Shown one piece after another: positions 45,603 through 54,320 of a DNA stretch of 64,000 bases. The notes under the pieces were generated by a model. It did not search any database and had not been told where the DNA came from. It saw only the letters and a list, made by a program, of their open reading frames with translations. The stretch is from DASTQL01 sp035462375 (GTDB lineage: Bacteria; Actinomycetota; Actinomycetes; Jiangellales; Jiangellaceae), in contig DATHUJ010000057.1 of the NCBI GenBank assembly GCA_035462375.1, positions 9,199-73,198 of the forward strand, given 5' to 3'. Numbering within the stretch: the stretch's first letter is position 1; every line of letters starts with the position of its first letter. A program made the translations under genes and the position numbers.

Positions 45603-47191
45603 CCACCGGCACCCTGCCCACTGCGGCCGACGTGGTCGCGGAGTCGTACCGCCGCCGGACCTTCGCGGTGATCAGCCACCCCGACGCCGGCAAGTCGACG
45701 CTCACCGAGGCGTTGGCATTGCACGCCCGGGCGATCGGTTCGGCCGGCGCGGTGCACGGCAAGGCCGGCCGCAAGGGCGTCGTGTCGGACTGGATGAGCA
45801 TGGAGCGCGAGCGCGGCATCTCGATCACCTCGGCGGCTCTGCAGTTCGAGTACCAGGGCGTGGTCGTCAACCTGCTCGACACCCCGGGGCATGCCGACTT
45901 CTCCGAGGACACCTACCGGGTGCTGACCGCGGTGGACTGCGCGGTGATGCTGCTGGACGCGGCGAAGGGGCTGGAGCCGCAGACGCTGAAGCTGTTCGAC
46001 GTGTGTCGGCACCGCGGGATCCCGGTGATCACGGTGGTGAACAAGTGGGACCGACCTGGCAAACACGCCCTGGAGCTCTGCGACGAGCTGGAGTCCCATA
46101 TCGGCTTGCACGCCACGCCGCTGACCTGGCCGGTGGGTGAGGCCGGCTACCTGGAGGGGCTGTTGGACCGCCGCACGGCCCGCATGCTCCGCTTCGCTCG
46201 CACGGCCGGTGGTGCGACCGCCGCCGGGCAGGAGGAGCTCTCACCGGAGCGCGCCCAGGCTGAGCACGGCGACGTGTGGCGGGCCGCGGTGGAAGAGGCC
46301 GCGTTGCTGGACCCGGTGGACACCGAGTCCTTCCTGACCGGGGAGACGACCCCGATGCTCTTCGGTGCCGCCGTGCTCAACATCGGGATCCGCCAGCTCC
46401 TGGACACCCTCGTACAGCTGGCTCCGAAGCCCACGGCGCGGCCGGACGCCGACGGCACCCCCAGGCCCGTCGACGCGCCGTTCTCCGGTGTGGTGTTCAA
46501 GGTGCAGGCGGGCATGGATGCCGCGCACCGCGACCGGGTGGCCTTTGTGCGGGTCTGCTCGGGCCGGTTCGAGCGCGGCATGGTGGTCACCCACGCGGCC
46601 ACGGGACGGCCGTTCACCACGAAGTACGCCCAGGCCATGTTCGGGCGCGACCGGGACACCGTCGACCTCGCCTACCCCGGGGACATCGTCGGCCTGGTCA
46701 ACGCGTCCACACTGACCGCGGGCGACACCCTGCACGCGGAGGAGTCGCCGGTGCGCTTCCCCGGGATGCCCGCCTTCGCGCCGGAGCACTTCGCGGTCGC
46801 GCGGGCGGCCGACTCCGGGCGGTCCAAGCAGTTCCGCCGCGGCATCACCCAGCTCGAGCAGGAGGGCGTGGTCCAGGTGCTCCGCTCGGACCTCCGCGGG
46901 GACGCCGCACCGGTGCTGGCCGCGGTCGGCCCGCTGCAGTTCGAGGTCGCGACCCATCGGCTGGAGCACGAGTTCCGCGCCCCCGTGCAGCTCGAGCGGC
47001 TCCCGTACTCACTCGCCATGCTCACGCGCCCCCAGGACGTCCCGGTCCTCGACGCCGAGCGCGGCGTCGAGGTCGCGCACCGGTCCGACGGTGCGCCGCT
47101 GGTGCTGTTCCCGGACCGGTGGCGGCTGGACACCGTGCGCCGCCAGCACCCCGCATCGCTGCTCGAGCCGCTGGTCGCCGGCGTTACCTGA
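45599..47191 (+). CDS. prfC: peptide chain release factor 3
   Basis: 530 aa translational GTPase that recycles RF1/RF2. G1 SHPDAGKST near residue 26, switch region MERERGISITSAA, G3 DTPGHADFSEDTYR, G4 NKWDRPG. Continues with domain II and III typical of RF3 (GRPFTTKYAQAMFGRDRD; EEGVVQVL-like EQEGVVQVL; PLQFEVATHRLEHEF). GTG start inside merR's end (GTGA). Being coupled to a MerR regulator is unusual. Confidence 0.94.
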   Translation: MTTGTLPTAADVVAESYRRRTFAVISHPDAGKSTLTEALALHARAIGSAGAVHGKAGRKGVVSDWMSMERERGISITSAALQFEYQGVVVNLLDTPGHADFSEDTYRVLTAVDCAVMLLDAAKGLEPQTLKLFDVCRHRGIPVITVVNKWDRPGKHALELCDELESHIGLHATPLTWPVGEAGYLEGLLDRRTARMLRFARTAGGATAAGQEELSPERAQAEHGDVWRAAVEEAALLDPVDTESFLTGETTPMLFGAAVLNIGIRQLLDTLVQLAPKPTARPDADGTPRPVDAPFSGVVFKVQAGMDAAHRDRVAFVRVCSGRFERGMVVTHAATGRPFTTKYAQAMFGRDRDTVDLAYPGDIVGLVNASTLTAGDTLHAEESPVRFPGMPAFAPEHFAVARAADSGRSKQFRRGITQLEQEGVVQVLRSDLRGDAAPVLAAVGPLQFEVATHRLEHEFRAPVQLERLPYSLAMLTRPQDVPVLDAERGVEVAHRSDGAPLVLFPDRWRLDTVRRQHPASLLEPLVAGVT

Positions 47192-47209
47192 GCGGCGGCC
47201 CGCCGCCGC
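47192..47209 (+). terminator. stem-loop after prfC
   Basis: GCGGCGG (47192–47198) pairs with CCGCCGC (47203–47209) across a four-base loop, immediately after the prfC stop. There is no T-tract, so it may be a weak or factor-assisted terminator, or just an RNA end-protecting hairpin. Confidence 0.4.
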
Positions 47210-47270
47210 GCAAACATGTCGTCGACCGTACGGCACAGTTCTCCTCGTCACCGAACCCCCGGAGGTCCCC

Positions 47271-48956
47271 GTGAGTCACCCGCACCCCGAGCTCGGGTCG
47301 CCTCCCCCGCTGCCGGCCGGGGGGCTTCGGGTCGTGGCGCTCGGTGGCCTCGGTGAGATCGGCCGGAACATGACGGTGTTCGAGCATGAGGGCCAGCTCC
47401 TGGTGGTCGACTGCGGGGTGCTGTTCCCGGAGGAGCACCAGCCGGGCGTCGACGTGATCCTGGCGGACTTCAGCTGGATCCGCGACCGCCTGGACAAGGT
47501 TGTTGCGGTCGTCCTCACGCACGGCCACGAGGACCACATCGGCGGCGTGCCCTACCTGCTCCGCGAGCGGCGCGACATCCCGCTGGTCGGCTCCCAGCTC
47601 ACCCTTGCCTTCGTTAAGGCGAAGCTGAAAGAGCACCGGATCAAGCCGGTCGCCGTCGAGGTCGCCGAGGGGGACCGCCGGTCGTTCGGCGTGTTCGACT
47701 GCGAATTCGCCGCCGTGAACCATTCCATCCCCGACGGCCTGGCGGTCGCTGTGCGAACTCGGGCCGGGATGGTGCTGCACACCGGGGACTTCAAGATGGA
47801 CCAGTTCCCGCTGGACGGCCGGATCACCGACCTGCGGGCGTTCGCACGGTTCGGCGAGGAGGGTGTGGCACTGTTCCTGGTCGACTCGACCAACGCGGAG
47901 GTGCCGGGGTTCACCACCGCCGAGCGCGACCTCGCGCCGGCGATCGAGGAGGTCTTCCGTACGGCGCCTCGGCGAGTGATCGTCTCGAGCTTCGCCAGCC
48001 ACGTTCACCGCATCCAGCAGGTGCTCGATGCGGCTCACGCGAGTGGGCGCAAGGCGGCCTTCGTCGGGCGCTCCATGGTCCGCAACATGGGCATCGCCCG
48101 CGACCTGGGCTACCTCGATGTCCCGAAGGGCCTCGTCGTCGACCTCAAGGTGCTCGAACGCCTGCCTGAGGACCAGATCACCCTCGTGTGCACGGGCTCC
48201 CAGGGTGAGCCGATGGCCGCTCTCGCCCGGATGGCGAATCGCGACCACCCGATCCGGATCGGGCCCGGCGACACGGTGCTGCTCGCAAGCTCGCTGATCC
48301 CCGGTAACGAGAACGCGATCTACCGGGTGATCAACGCCCTCGCCCGGTGGGGTGCCAACGTGGTCCACAAGGGAAACGCGAAGGTGCACGTCTCCGGCCA
48401 CGCGAGCGCGGGCGAGCTCGCCTACTGCTACAACGTAGTACGGCCGGCCAACGTGATGCCGGTGCACGGGGAGTGGCGGCACCTACAGGCCAACGCCGCG
48501 ATCGCGATCCGGACCGGAGTCCCCGCGGAGCGGGTCGTCATCGCGGAGGACGGCGTCGTCGTCGACCTCGTCGAGGGCAGGGCGGCGATCACCGGCAAGG
48601 TGCCCGCCGGCTACGTGTACGTCGAGGGGACGACCGTCGGAGATGTCACCGAGACCTCGCTGAAGGACCGGCGCACGCTGGCGTCGGAGGGCGTGGTGAC
48701 AGTGGTGGCCATCGTGGACGCCGACACCGGCACGCTCGCCGAGGCACCGGATTTCCTGGCCCGCGGCTTCACCCACGACCAGCACACCTTCGACCCCGTC
48801 GTCCCCCTGATCGAGAAGGCCTTGACAACCGCCGCCGAGGAGGGCATCGGCGACGCCCACCAGCTCGAGCAGCTCATCCACCGCGCGGTCAGCCGCTGGG
48901 TCTTCAAGACCTACCGACGGACGCCGATCGTCATCCCCGTCGTCATCGACGCCTGA
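47271..48956 (+). CDS. rnj: ribonuclease J
   Basis: 561 aa metallo-beta-lactamase/beta-CASP ribonuclease for rRNA and mRNA processing. Opens LRVVALGGLGEIGRNMTVFE; metal motif LTHGHEDHIGG at about 82–92, further ligands in HTGDFKMD and VDSTNAEVPG, beta-CASP parts FASHVHRIQQ and VHVSGHASAGE, then C-terminal domain. GTG 47271 has GGAGGTCCCC ahead. Length is normal for actinobacterial RNase J. It is often found near dapA; here it lies between prfC and pgi. Confidence 0.95.
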   Translation: MSHPHPELGSPPPLPAGGLRVVALGGLGEIGRNMTVFEHEGQLLVVDCGVLFPEEHQPGVDVILADFSWIRDRLDKVVAVVLTHGHEDHIGGVPYLLRERRDIPLVGSQLTLAFVKAKLKEHRIKPVAVEVAEGDRRSFGVFDCEFAAVNHSIPDGLAVAVRTRAGMVLHTGDFKMDQFPLDGRITDLRAFARFGEEGVALFLVDSTNAEVPGFTTAERDLAPAIEEVFRTAPRRVIVSSFASHVHRIQQVLDAAHASGRKAAFVGRSMVRNMGIARDLGYLDVPKGLVVDLKVLERLPEDQITLVCTGSQGEPMAALARMANRDHPIRIGPGDTVLLASSLIPGNENAIYRVINALARWGANVVHKGNAKVHVSGHASAGELAYCYNVVRPANVMPVHGEWRHLQANAAIAIRTGVPAERVVIAEDGVVVDLVEGRAAITGKVPAGYVYVEGTTVGDVTETSLKDRRTLASEGVVTVVAIVDADTGTLAEAPDFLARGFTHDQHTFDPVVPLIEKALTTAAEEGIGDAHQLEQLIHRAVSRWVFKTYRRTPIVIPVVIDA

Positions 48957-49029
48957 CCCAGCCGAGGTGAGGACCGCCACGCCCTAGGCTGACCTCGGTT
49001 GCCCGACAGGTTGCGAGGGAGTGCCCCGG

Positions 49030-50658
49030 ATGCCGCTCACGACCACGCCGCAATGGCGATCCCTGCTCGATCACCACCGTTCCGTGGAGGGGGTGCACCT
49101 GCGGGAGCTGTTCTCGCGAGATCCGGACCGGGCGATGTCGATGACGCTGGTGGCGGACGGTCTGCTGCTGGACTTCTCCAAGAACAGGGTGACCGCCGAG
49201 ACCGTCCGACGACTGGTGGCGTTGGCCGAGGCTGCCGGGCTGCGCGGTCGGATCGAGTCGATGTTCGCCGGTCAGCACATCAACTCCACGGAGGACCGAG
49301 CGGTCATGCACGTCGCGCTCCGCGCGCCGCGGGAGCGGACCCTGACCGTGGACGGCGTCGACGTGGTCCCGCAGGTGCAGGCCGTGCTGGACCGGATGGC
49401 CGACTTCGCCGAGCGGGTGCGCTCCGGGAGGTGGACCGGCCACACCGGGCGCCGCGTCCGTACCGTGGTCAACATCGGCATCGGCGGGTCCGACCTGGGC
49501 CCGGCCATGGCCTACGACGCCCTCGCCCACTACACGGCGCCGGACCTGGAGTGCCGGTTCGTCTCCAACGTCGACGGGTGCGACTTCCTGGAGGCGACGC
49601 GAGGTCTCGACCCGGCGGAGACACTGTTCGTGGTGTGCTCCAAGACCTTCACGACGGTGGAGACCCTCACCAACGCCACCACCGCCCGGCAGTGGCTGCT
49701 CGACGCGCTCGGCGACGAGATCGCGACGCGGTCGCACTTCGTTGCGGTGTCGACCAATGCCGACAAGGTCGCCGAGTTCGGCATCGACCCGGAGCTGATG
49801 TTCGGCTTCTGGGACTGGGTCGGCGGCCGGTACTCCTACACCTCGGCGATCGGGCTGTCGCTGATGATCGCCGTCGGACCCGAACGCTTCCGCGAGATGC
49901 TCGCGGGCTTCCACGCGATGGACGAGCACTTCCGGACCGCTCCGCTGGAGCGGAACCTGCCTGTGCTGCTCGGGCTGCTCGGTGTGTGGTACCGCGACTT
50001 CTTCGACGCCCAGACCCATGCGGTGCTCCCGTACAGCCACTACCTGGGGCGCTTCCCCGCCTACCTGCAGCAGCTGGACATGGAGAGCAACGGCAAGTCG
50101 GTGACACTGGACGGGTCTCCCGTCGACGTGCCGACCGGTCCGGTCGTATGGGGGACCCCGGGCACCAACGGCCAGCACGCCTACTTCCAGCTGATCCACC
50201 AGGGGACGACGCTGGTGCCGGCTGACTTCATCGGCTTCGTCCACCCTGCGACGGAGGTCGGTCGGCACCACGACCTGCTGATGGCCAACTTCTTCGCCCA
50301 GACGGAGGCGCTCGCCTTCGGCAAGACTGCCGAGGAGCTCCTCGCCGAGGGGATCGCGCCGGACCTCGTACCGCACCGGACGTTCCCGGGGAACCGGCCG
50401 ACCACCACCATCCTCGCCGAGCGGCTCACCCCGTACGTGCTGGGACAGCTGGTCGCCCTCTACGAACACAAGGTCTTCACCATGGGGGCGATCTGGGGCA
50501 TCAACTCCTTCGACCAGTGGGGCGTGGAACTGGGCAAGGTGCTGGCAACCCGCATCGTCGGCGAGCTGGAGTCGACGCAGGCGCCCGACCTCGGGCACGA
50601 CGCCTCGACGACCTCGCTGATCCGGCACTACCGCGACCGCCGGCGTGGGCCGGCCTGA
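49030..50658 (+). CDS. pgi: glucose-6-phosphate isomerase
   Basis: 542 aa enzyme interconverting glucose-6-P and fructose-6-P. Signatures include NIGIGGSDLGPAMAYDAL near 155, VVCSKTFTTVETLTNA, GRYSYTSAIGLSLM, and the C-terminal YEHKVFTMGAIWGINSFDQW with the catalytic Lys/His region. ATG 49030 has AGGGAG eight bases upstream; GTG 49021 is also open but too close to that site. Converges on glgC across 44 bp. Confidence 0.96.
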   Translation: MPLTTTPQWRSLLDHHRSVEGVHLRELFSRDPDRAMSMTLVADGLLLDFSKNRVTAETVRRLVALAEAAGLRGRIESMFAGQHINSTEDRAVMHVALRAPRERTLTVDGVDVVPQVQAVLDRMADFAERVRSGRWTGHTGRRVRTVVNIGIGGSDLGPAMAYDALAHYTAPDLECRFVSNVDGCDFLEATRGLDPAETLFVVCSKTFTTVETLTNATTARQWLLDALGDEIATRSHFVAVSTNADKVAEFGIDPELMFGFWDWVGGRYSYTSAIGLSLMIAVGPERFREMLAGFHAMDEHFRTAPLERNLPVLLGLLGVWYRDFFDAQTHAVLPYSHYLGRFPAYLQQLDMESNGKSVTLDGSPVDVPTGPVVWGTPGTNGQHAYFQLIHQGTTLVPADFIGFVHPATEVGRHHDLLMANFFAQTEALAFGKTAEELLAEGIAPDLVPHRTFPGNRPTTTILAERLTPYVLGQLVALYEHKVFTMGAIWGINSFDQWGVELGKVLATRIVGELESTQAPDLGHDASTTSLIRHYRDRRRGPA

Positions 50659-50702
50659 CCGATCCTCTGCTCGGACCAGTCCCCCGCGTCCACGAGGGAT
50701 GG

Positions 50703-51938
50703 TCAGCCGGCGACGACCGCCTGGCCCTTGCCGATCACGACGACACCGGCGTCGGAGACGGTGTATCGCTCGCGGTCCTGGTCGAGGTCGACACCGATCC
50801 GCGCGCCTTCCGGTATCTGGACGTTCTTGTCGACTATTGCGTTGCGCACGACTGCGTGGCGTCCGACGTTCACCCCGTGCATCAGGACGCAACCGTCCAC
50901 CTCGGCGTAGGAGTGGACACGGACCCCGGGTGAGAGCACCGACCGGTTCACCGTGGTCCCCGAGACGATCACCCCGGGGGAGACCATCGAGTCCACCGCT
51001 GACCCGGCGCGTCCCTTGGACCCGAAGACGAACTTGGCCGGCGGCCAGGTCTGGTGGTCGGTGAAGATCGGCCAGTCCTGGTTGTACATGTTGAAGACCG
51101 GGTGGACCGAGATCAGGTCCATGTGGGCGTCGTAGAAGGAGTCCAGGGTCCCCACGTCGCGCCAGTAGCCGCGATCCCGGTCGGACGCGCCGGGAACGTC
51201 GTTGTCCCGGAAGTCGTAGACGTTGGCCTCGCCGCGCTCCACCAGCATCGGGATGATGCTGCCGCCCATGTCGTGCTTGCTCGACTCGTCGGCGGCGTCC
51301 ACCCGGACGGCGTCCACGAGGGCGTCGGTGGTGAAGACGTAGTTGCCCATCGACGCGAAGACCTCGTCGGGCGCGTCGGGCAGGCCCTTGGCGTCGGTCG
51401 GCTTCTCGCGGAACGCCTCGATGCGGTGCCCGTCCTCACCCACCTCGATCACGCCGAACTGGTCGGCCAGGGACAGCGGCTGCCGGATGCCCGCGACGGT
51501 GACCGCGGCTCCCGAGGAGATGTGTGCGGCCACCATCTGCTGGGGGTCCATCCGGTAGATGTGGTCGGCGCCGAACACGATCACGTACTTGGGTTGTTCA
51601 TCGACGATGAGGTTGAGGCTCTGGTGGATCGCGTCGGCCGAACCGGCGAACCAGCGTGGCCCCAACCGTTGCTGGGCCGGGACCGGCGTCACGTAGTTGC
51701 CCAGCAGCGTCGACATCCGCCAGGTCTTGGTGATGTGCCGGTCCAGAGAATGGCTCTTGTACTGGGTCAGCACCACGATCTTGAGGAAACCGCTGTTCGC
51801 CAGGTTCGACAGGGCGAAGTCGATCATCCGGTAGATGCCGGCGAACGGGACCGCGGGCTTGGCCCGGTCCGCGGTCAACGGCATCAGCCGCTTGCCTTCG
51901 CCACCGGCCAGGACCATCGCGAGCACCTGTGTCGTCAT
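50703..51938 (-). CDS. glgC: glucose-1-phosphate adenylyltransferase
   Basis: 411 aa nucleotidyltransferase making ADP-glucose for glycogen. N-terminal AMVLAGGEGKRLMPLTADRA, then PAVPFAGIYRMIDFALSN, VIVFGADHIYRMDP and GLPDAPDEVFASMGNYVFTT, followed by a left-handed beta-helix C-terminal domain (INRSVLSPGVRVHS-like TVNRSVLSPGVRVHSYAEV). The ATG at 51938 has no ribosome binding site; TACGGT ends seven bases upstream, so the message is probably leaderless. Confidence 0.96.
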   Translation of the reverse strand: MTTQVLAMVLAGGEGKRLMPLTADRAKPAVPFAGIYRMIDFALSNLANSGFLKIVVLTQYKSHSLDRHITKTWRMSTLLGNYVTPVPAQQRLGPRWFAGSADAIHQSLNLIVDEQPKYVIVFGADHIYRMDPQQMVAAHISSGAAVTVAGIRQPLSLADQFGVIEVGEDGHRIEAFREKPTDAKGLPDAPDEVFASMGNYVFTTDALVDAVRVDAADESSKHDMGGSIIPMLVERGEANVYDFRDNDVPGASDRDRGYWRDVGTLDSFYDAHMDLISVHPVFNMYNQDWPIFTDHQTWPPAKFVFGSKGRAGSAVDSMVSPGVIVSGTTVNRSVLSPGVRVHSYAEVDGCVLMHGVNVGRHAVVRNAIVDKNVQIPEGARIGVDLDQDRERYTVSDAGVVVIGKGQAVVAG

Positions 51939-51945
51939 GCCGACG

Positions 51946-51951
51946 ACCGTA
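51946..51951 (-). promoter_or_regulatory. -10 box of glgC, probable leaderless promoter
   Basis: Minus-strand TACGGT ends seven bases before ATG 51938. The gap to the divergent DUF1697 gene is about 108 bp and carries both promoters. Confidence 0.55.
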
Positions 51952-52034
51952 GTGACGTCTGGGCCGACGTGACCACCCCCGGCGAAGGGCCGACTCCCGC
52001 TACGTGGCGGCGGAGGTGTTCGTGGTCAGCGCGA

Positions 52035-52040
52035 TACGTT
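52035..52040 (+). promoter_or_regulatory. -10 box, probable leaderless promoter
   Basis: TACGTT ends six bases before GTG 52047; no ribosome binding site. Confidence 0.55.
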
Positions 52041-52046
52041 GACGCA

Positions 52047-52613
52047 GTGGCGACGAAGCCGTACGTGGCACTGCTCCGCGGGATCAACGTCGGCGGCCGC
52101 AACAAGGTCGCGATGCGGGACCTACGAGCGGTGTTCGAGGGGGCCGGCTACGAGTCGGTCGCGACGTACATCCAGTCGGGCAACGTCCTCTTCTCCACCG
52201 ATGCGAAGCCCGACGGTATGGAGGCCGACCTCGAGACGATGCTCGAGAGTCACCTGGGGGTGCCGCTCGTCGTCGTTGTACGGGCGCACGAACAGCTCCG
52301 CCGGCTCGTCGAGCGTGCGCCGGAAGGCTTCGGCGCGGCACCGGACACCTACTACTCCGACGTGGTGTTCCTGAAGGCGCCGCTCACCGGCGAAGACGCG
52401 ATGCGCATCGTCGAGCTCCGGGAGGGCGTGGACGCGGCCTGGCCGGGGGACGGGGTGCTGTACTTCCAGCGGCTCGGTGCCCGCCGGACCCAGAGCCGGA
52501 TGAGCAAGATCGTGGGTAAGCCGGAGTACCAGCAGATGACGATTCGCAGCTGGGCCACGACGACGAAGCTCCTTCATCTCCTCGACCGGCGTGAGGAGCA
52601 CGTCGACAACTGA
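52047..52613 (+). CDS. DUF1697 protein
   Basis: 188 aa. YVALLRGINVGGRNKVAMRD and YIQSGNVLFST are the hallmark sequences of DUF1697, a widespread small family of unknown function with a ferredoxin-like core. It ends TIRSWATTTKLLHLL, also a family signature (NWNTVLKL type). Starts at a probably leaderless GTG, diverging from glgC. No partner evident; it converges on the fructosamine-kinase-like gene. Confidence 0.88.
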   Translation: MATKPYVALLRGINVGGRNKVAMRDLRAVFEGAGYESVATYIQSGNVLFSTDAKPDGMEADLETMLESHLGVPLVVVVRAHEQLRRLVERAPEGFGAAPDTYYSDVVFLKAPLTGEDAMRIVELREGVDAAWPGDGVLYFQRLGARRTQSRMSKIVGKPEYQQMTIRSWATTTKLLHLLDRREEHVDN

Positions 52614-52631
52614 CGAGGCACATGTCGGCCT

Positions 52632-53456
52632 CTACCAGCCGTAGCGGTCGAGCACCTGCTCGACGTGGGGCACCAGGCGGGCGCCGAAGTGGCGGACGTT
52701 GTTGAGGAGCTTGTGGAGCAGCAGAGCCGGGAGCCGCTCCTCGTACCCGCGCTCGAGGGGCCAGGCCTCGAGGTAGGCCGCCAGCGTGCGCGCGGGCAGG
52801 TTCCCCGGCCGGCGCATGAAGGCCACCTCGAGCTCGCGGTCCGTGTACGACACGGCCGGGTCCACCAGCCACGCCCGCCCGACGACGTTGCCCGACCACA
52901 GGTCGCCGTGGGTGAGCGAGGCCGGCGGGTGGCGCGGCAGCAACGCGGGGAGCGGCCCGGCGCACGCCCGCTCGACCCGTCGCGCGATCGTCCGTGGGAC
53001 GCGGGGGTCTGGCAGGTGCGGTAGCACCCGCCGCTCGACGAAGAACGTGGGCCAGTCGTCGCACCACGCGTTGTGCTGCCTCGTCAGGCCGCCGACGTTG
53101 TCCTGGTGCCACCCGTACCGAGGCCCGGTGGACCGGTGTATCCGGGCGATGACCCGCCCCAGCTCCGCCGCGTCGCCGACGCCCGACACGTGCTCGAGCA
53201 CGAGCACCCGACGAGCCACCCCGAGGACGGCGGGGGTGGGTGCCCCGGCGCCGGCGAGGGCGAGCAGCCCGTCCGCCTCGAGCTCGGCCGGATAGGGGCA
53301 TCGCTTCACCACGACGTCACGCCCGTCGACGAGCGTCGCCCTCTGCACCGTGCAGATGAAGCCGCCGGGCAGTGGCGTCGCGGCGCGGACGTGCGGGAGT
53401 CCCGGTGGCCAGTCCGGACCCGTCGGGCGCTGCCTATCCCCGTCAGTCCGGCTCAC
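52632..53456 (-). CDS. fructosamine/ketosamine-3-kinase family protein
   Basis: About 274 aa. Kinase-like fold with LPGGFICTVQRATLVDGRDVVVKR (ATP-binding Lys), helix ELEADGLLALAGAG, WHQDNVGGLTRQHN typical of fructosamine kinases, catalytic HGDLWSGNVV, and metal-binding LVDPAVSYTDRELE. Such kinases repair glycated proteins or small Amadori products. The start is uncertain: GTG 53456, GTG 53471 and TTG 53492 are all in frame and none has a good ribosome binding site. Lies 51 bp behind the lactonase-like gene, same strand. Confidence 0.87.
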   Translation of the reverse strand: MSRTDGDRQRPTGPDWPPGLPHVRAATPLPGGFICTVQRATLVDGRDVVVKRCPYPAELEADGLLALAGAGAPTPAVLGVARRVLVLEHVSGVGDAAELGRVIARIHRSTGPRYGWHQDNVGGLTRQHNAWCDDWPTFFVERRVLPHLPDPRVPRTIARRVERACAGPLPALLPRHPPASLTHGDLWSGNVVGRAWLVDPAVSYTDRELEVAFMRRPGNLPARTLAAYLEAWPLERGYEERLPALLLHKLLNNVRHFGARLVPHVEQVLDRYGW

Positions 53457-53507
53457 TCGTCGACTGTCCACACCAGGACGCGGGCCGGTCAACCGGGCGT
53501 GGCCGGA

Positions 53508-54200
53508 TCAGGGCATCCAGACGGCGGCGTCGTGGGCGAAGACCACGCGCCTGGGGTCGAACTGCAGGATCCGACCGATCCACGGGCTGGGGGCGGGGAG
53601 GGGGTGCTGGTGTCCCAGATCGGTGGCCCGGGCCGCCAGGACGTCGGATGACCACGCGGACGTCGTGTCGTGGGCCTGGCCGGCCAGGCAGATCGACCCG
53701 TCGTCGCACTCGACGACGAGCGACTGGTGTCCGGCGACGTGCCCCGGCGTCGGGACGACATGAACGCCCGGCAGGATCTCGGCCTCACCGTCGAGCAGGT
53801 CGTAACAGGCGCCCCCGAAGTCCACGAGCGCGTCGACCGTGTACCCCCCGGCGCGGGCAGTCTCGAGCTCCTGCCGCTGGCACACCAGGGGCCGGTTCGC
53901 GAACTCTGGGTTGCCTCCGATGTGGTCGAAGTGCAGGTGGCAGTTGGCCACGACTGTGACGTCCTCGACCCGAAGGCCGGCGGTCGACAACGCCGCGTGG
54001 ACATCGACCCGGCGCGGCCGGTACCAGGCCTCGGTCTCCTCGTCGGTGAGGCCGAGACCCGTGTCGAAGAGAACCAGGGCGCTCGGAGTCCGCACCAGGT
54101 AGCCGTAGACGGCCTCGACGCGTGGTCGCCCCGTCCCGGTCTCCTCCGCCGGACGAACGAAGGTTCCGAGGGCGAGGCGACGGACGTCCTCGATTCTCAC
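53508..54200 (-). CDS. metallo-beta-lactamase-fold hydrolase, lactonase-like
   Basis: 230 aa. The dinuclear metal motif HLHFDHIGG is at about 87–95, with further ligands in TPGHVAGHQSLVV and a C-terminal His in VVFAHDAAVW. The arrangement and N-terminal DTGLGL fit the AHL-lactonase branch, though many relatives act on other esters or lactones. The start GTG 54200 has TACGTT ending seven bases upstream and no ribosome binding site. 120 bp separate it from the oxidoreductase gene upstream. Confidence 0.85.
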   Translation of the reverse strand: MRIEDVRRLALGTFVRPAEETGTGRPRVEAVYGYLVRTPSALVLFDTGLGLTDEETEAWYRPRRVDVHAALSTAGLRVEDVTVVANCHLHFDHIGGNPEFANRPLVCQRQELETARAGGYTVDALVDFGGACYDLLDGEAEILPGVHVVPTPGHVAGHQSLVVECDDGSICLAGQAHDTTSAWSSDVLAARATDLGHQHPLPAPSPWIGRILQFDPRRVVFAHDAAVWMP

Positions 54201-54207
54201 GCTCTCA

Positions 54208-54213
54208 AACGTA
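54208..54213 (-). promoter_or_regulatory. -10 box, probable leaderless promoter
   Basis: Minus-strand TACGTT ends seven bases before GTG 54200. The rest of 54201–54320 shows nothing more. Confidence 0.5.
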
Positions 54214-54320
54214 CGAAACGGAACGCGTGTCTGGGTGTGCCGGGGACGTGTGGATCGGAGGCGTCGAACACGATCTGCAGTTGTCTGTCATGGGTTCTTC
54301 AAAGCGGCTGGTTGCACGGT

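Noticed and set aside
47192..47209. Classical Rho-independent terminator after prfC
   Set aside because: The stem is good but there is no run of T, so I list it only as a weak terminator-like hairpin.
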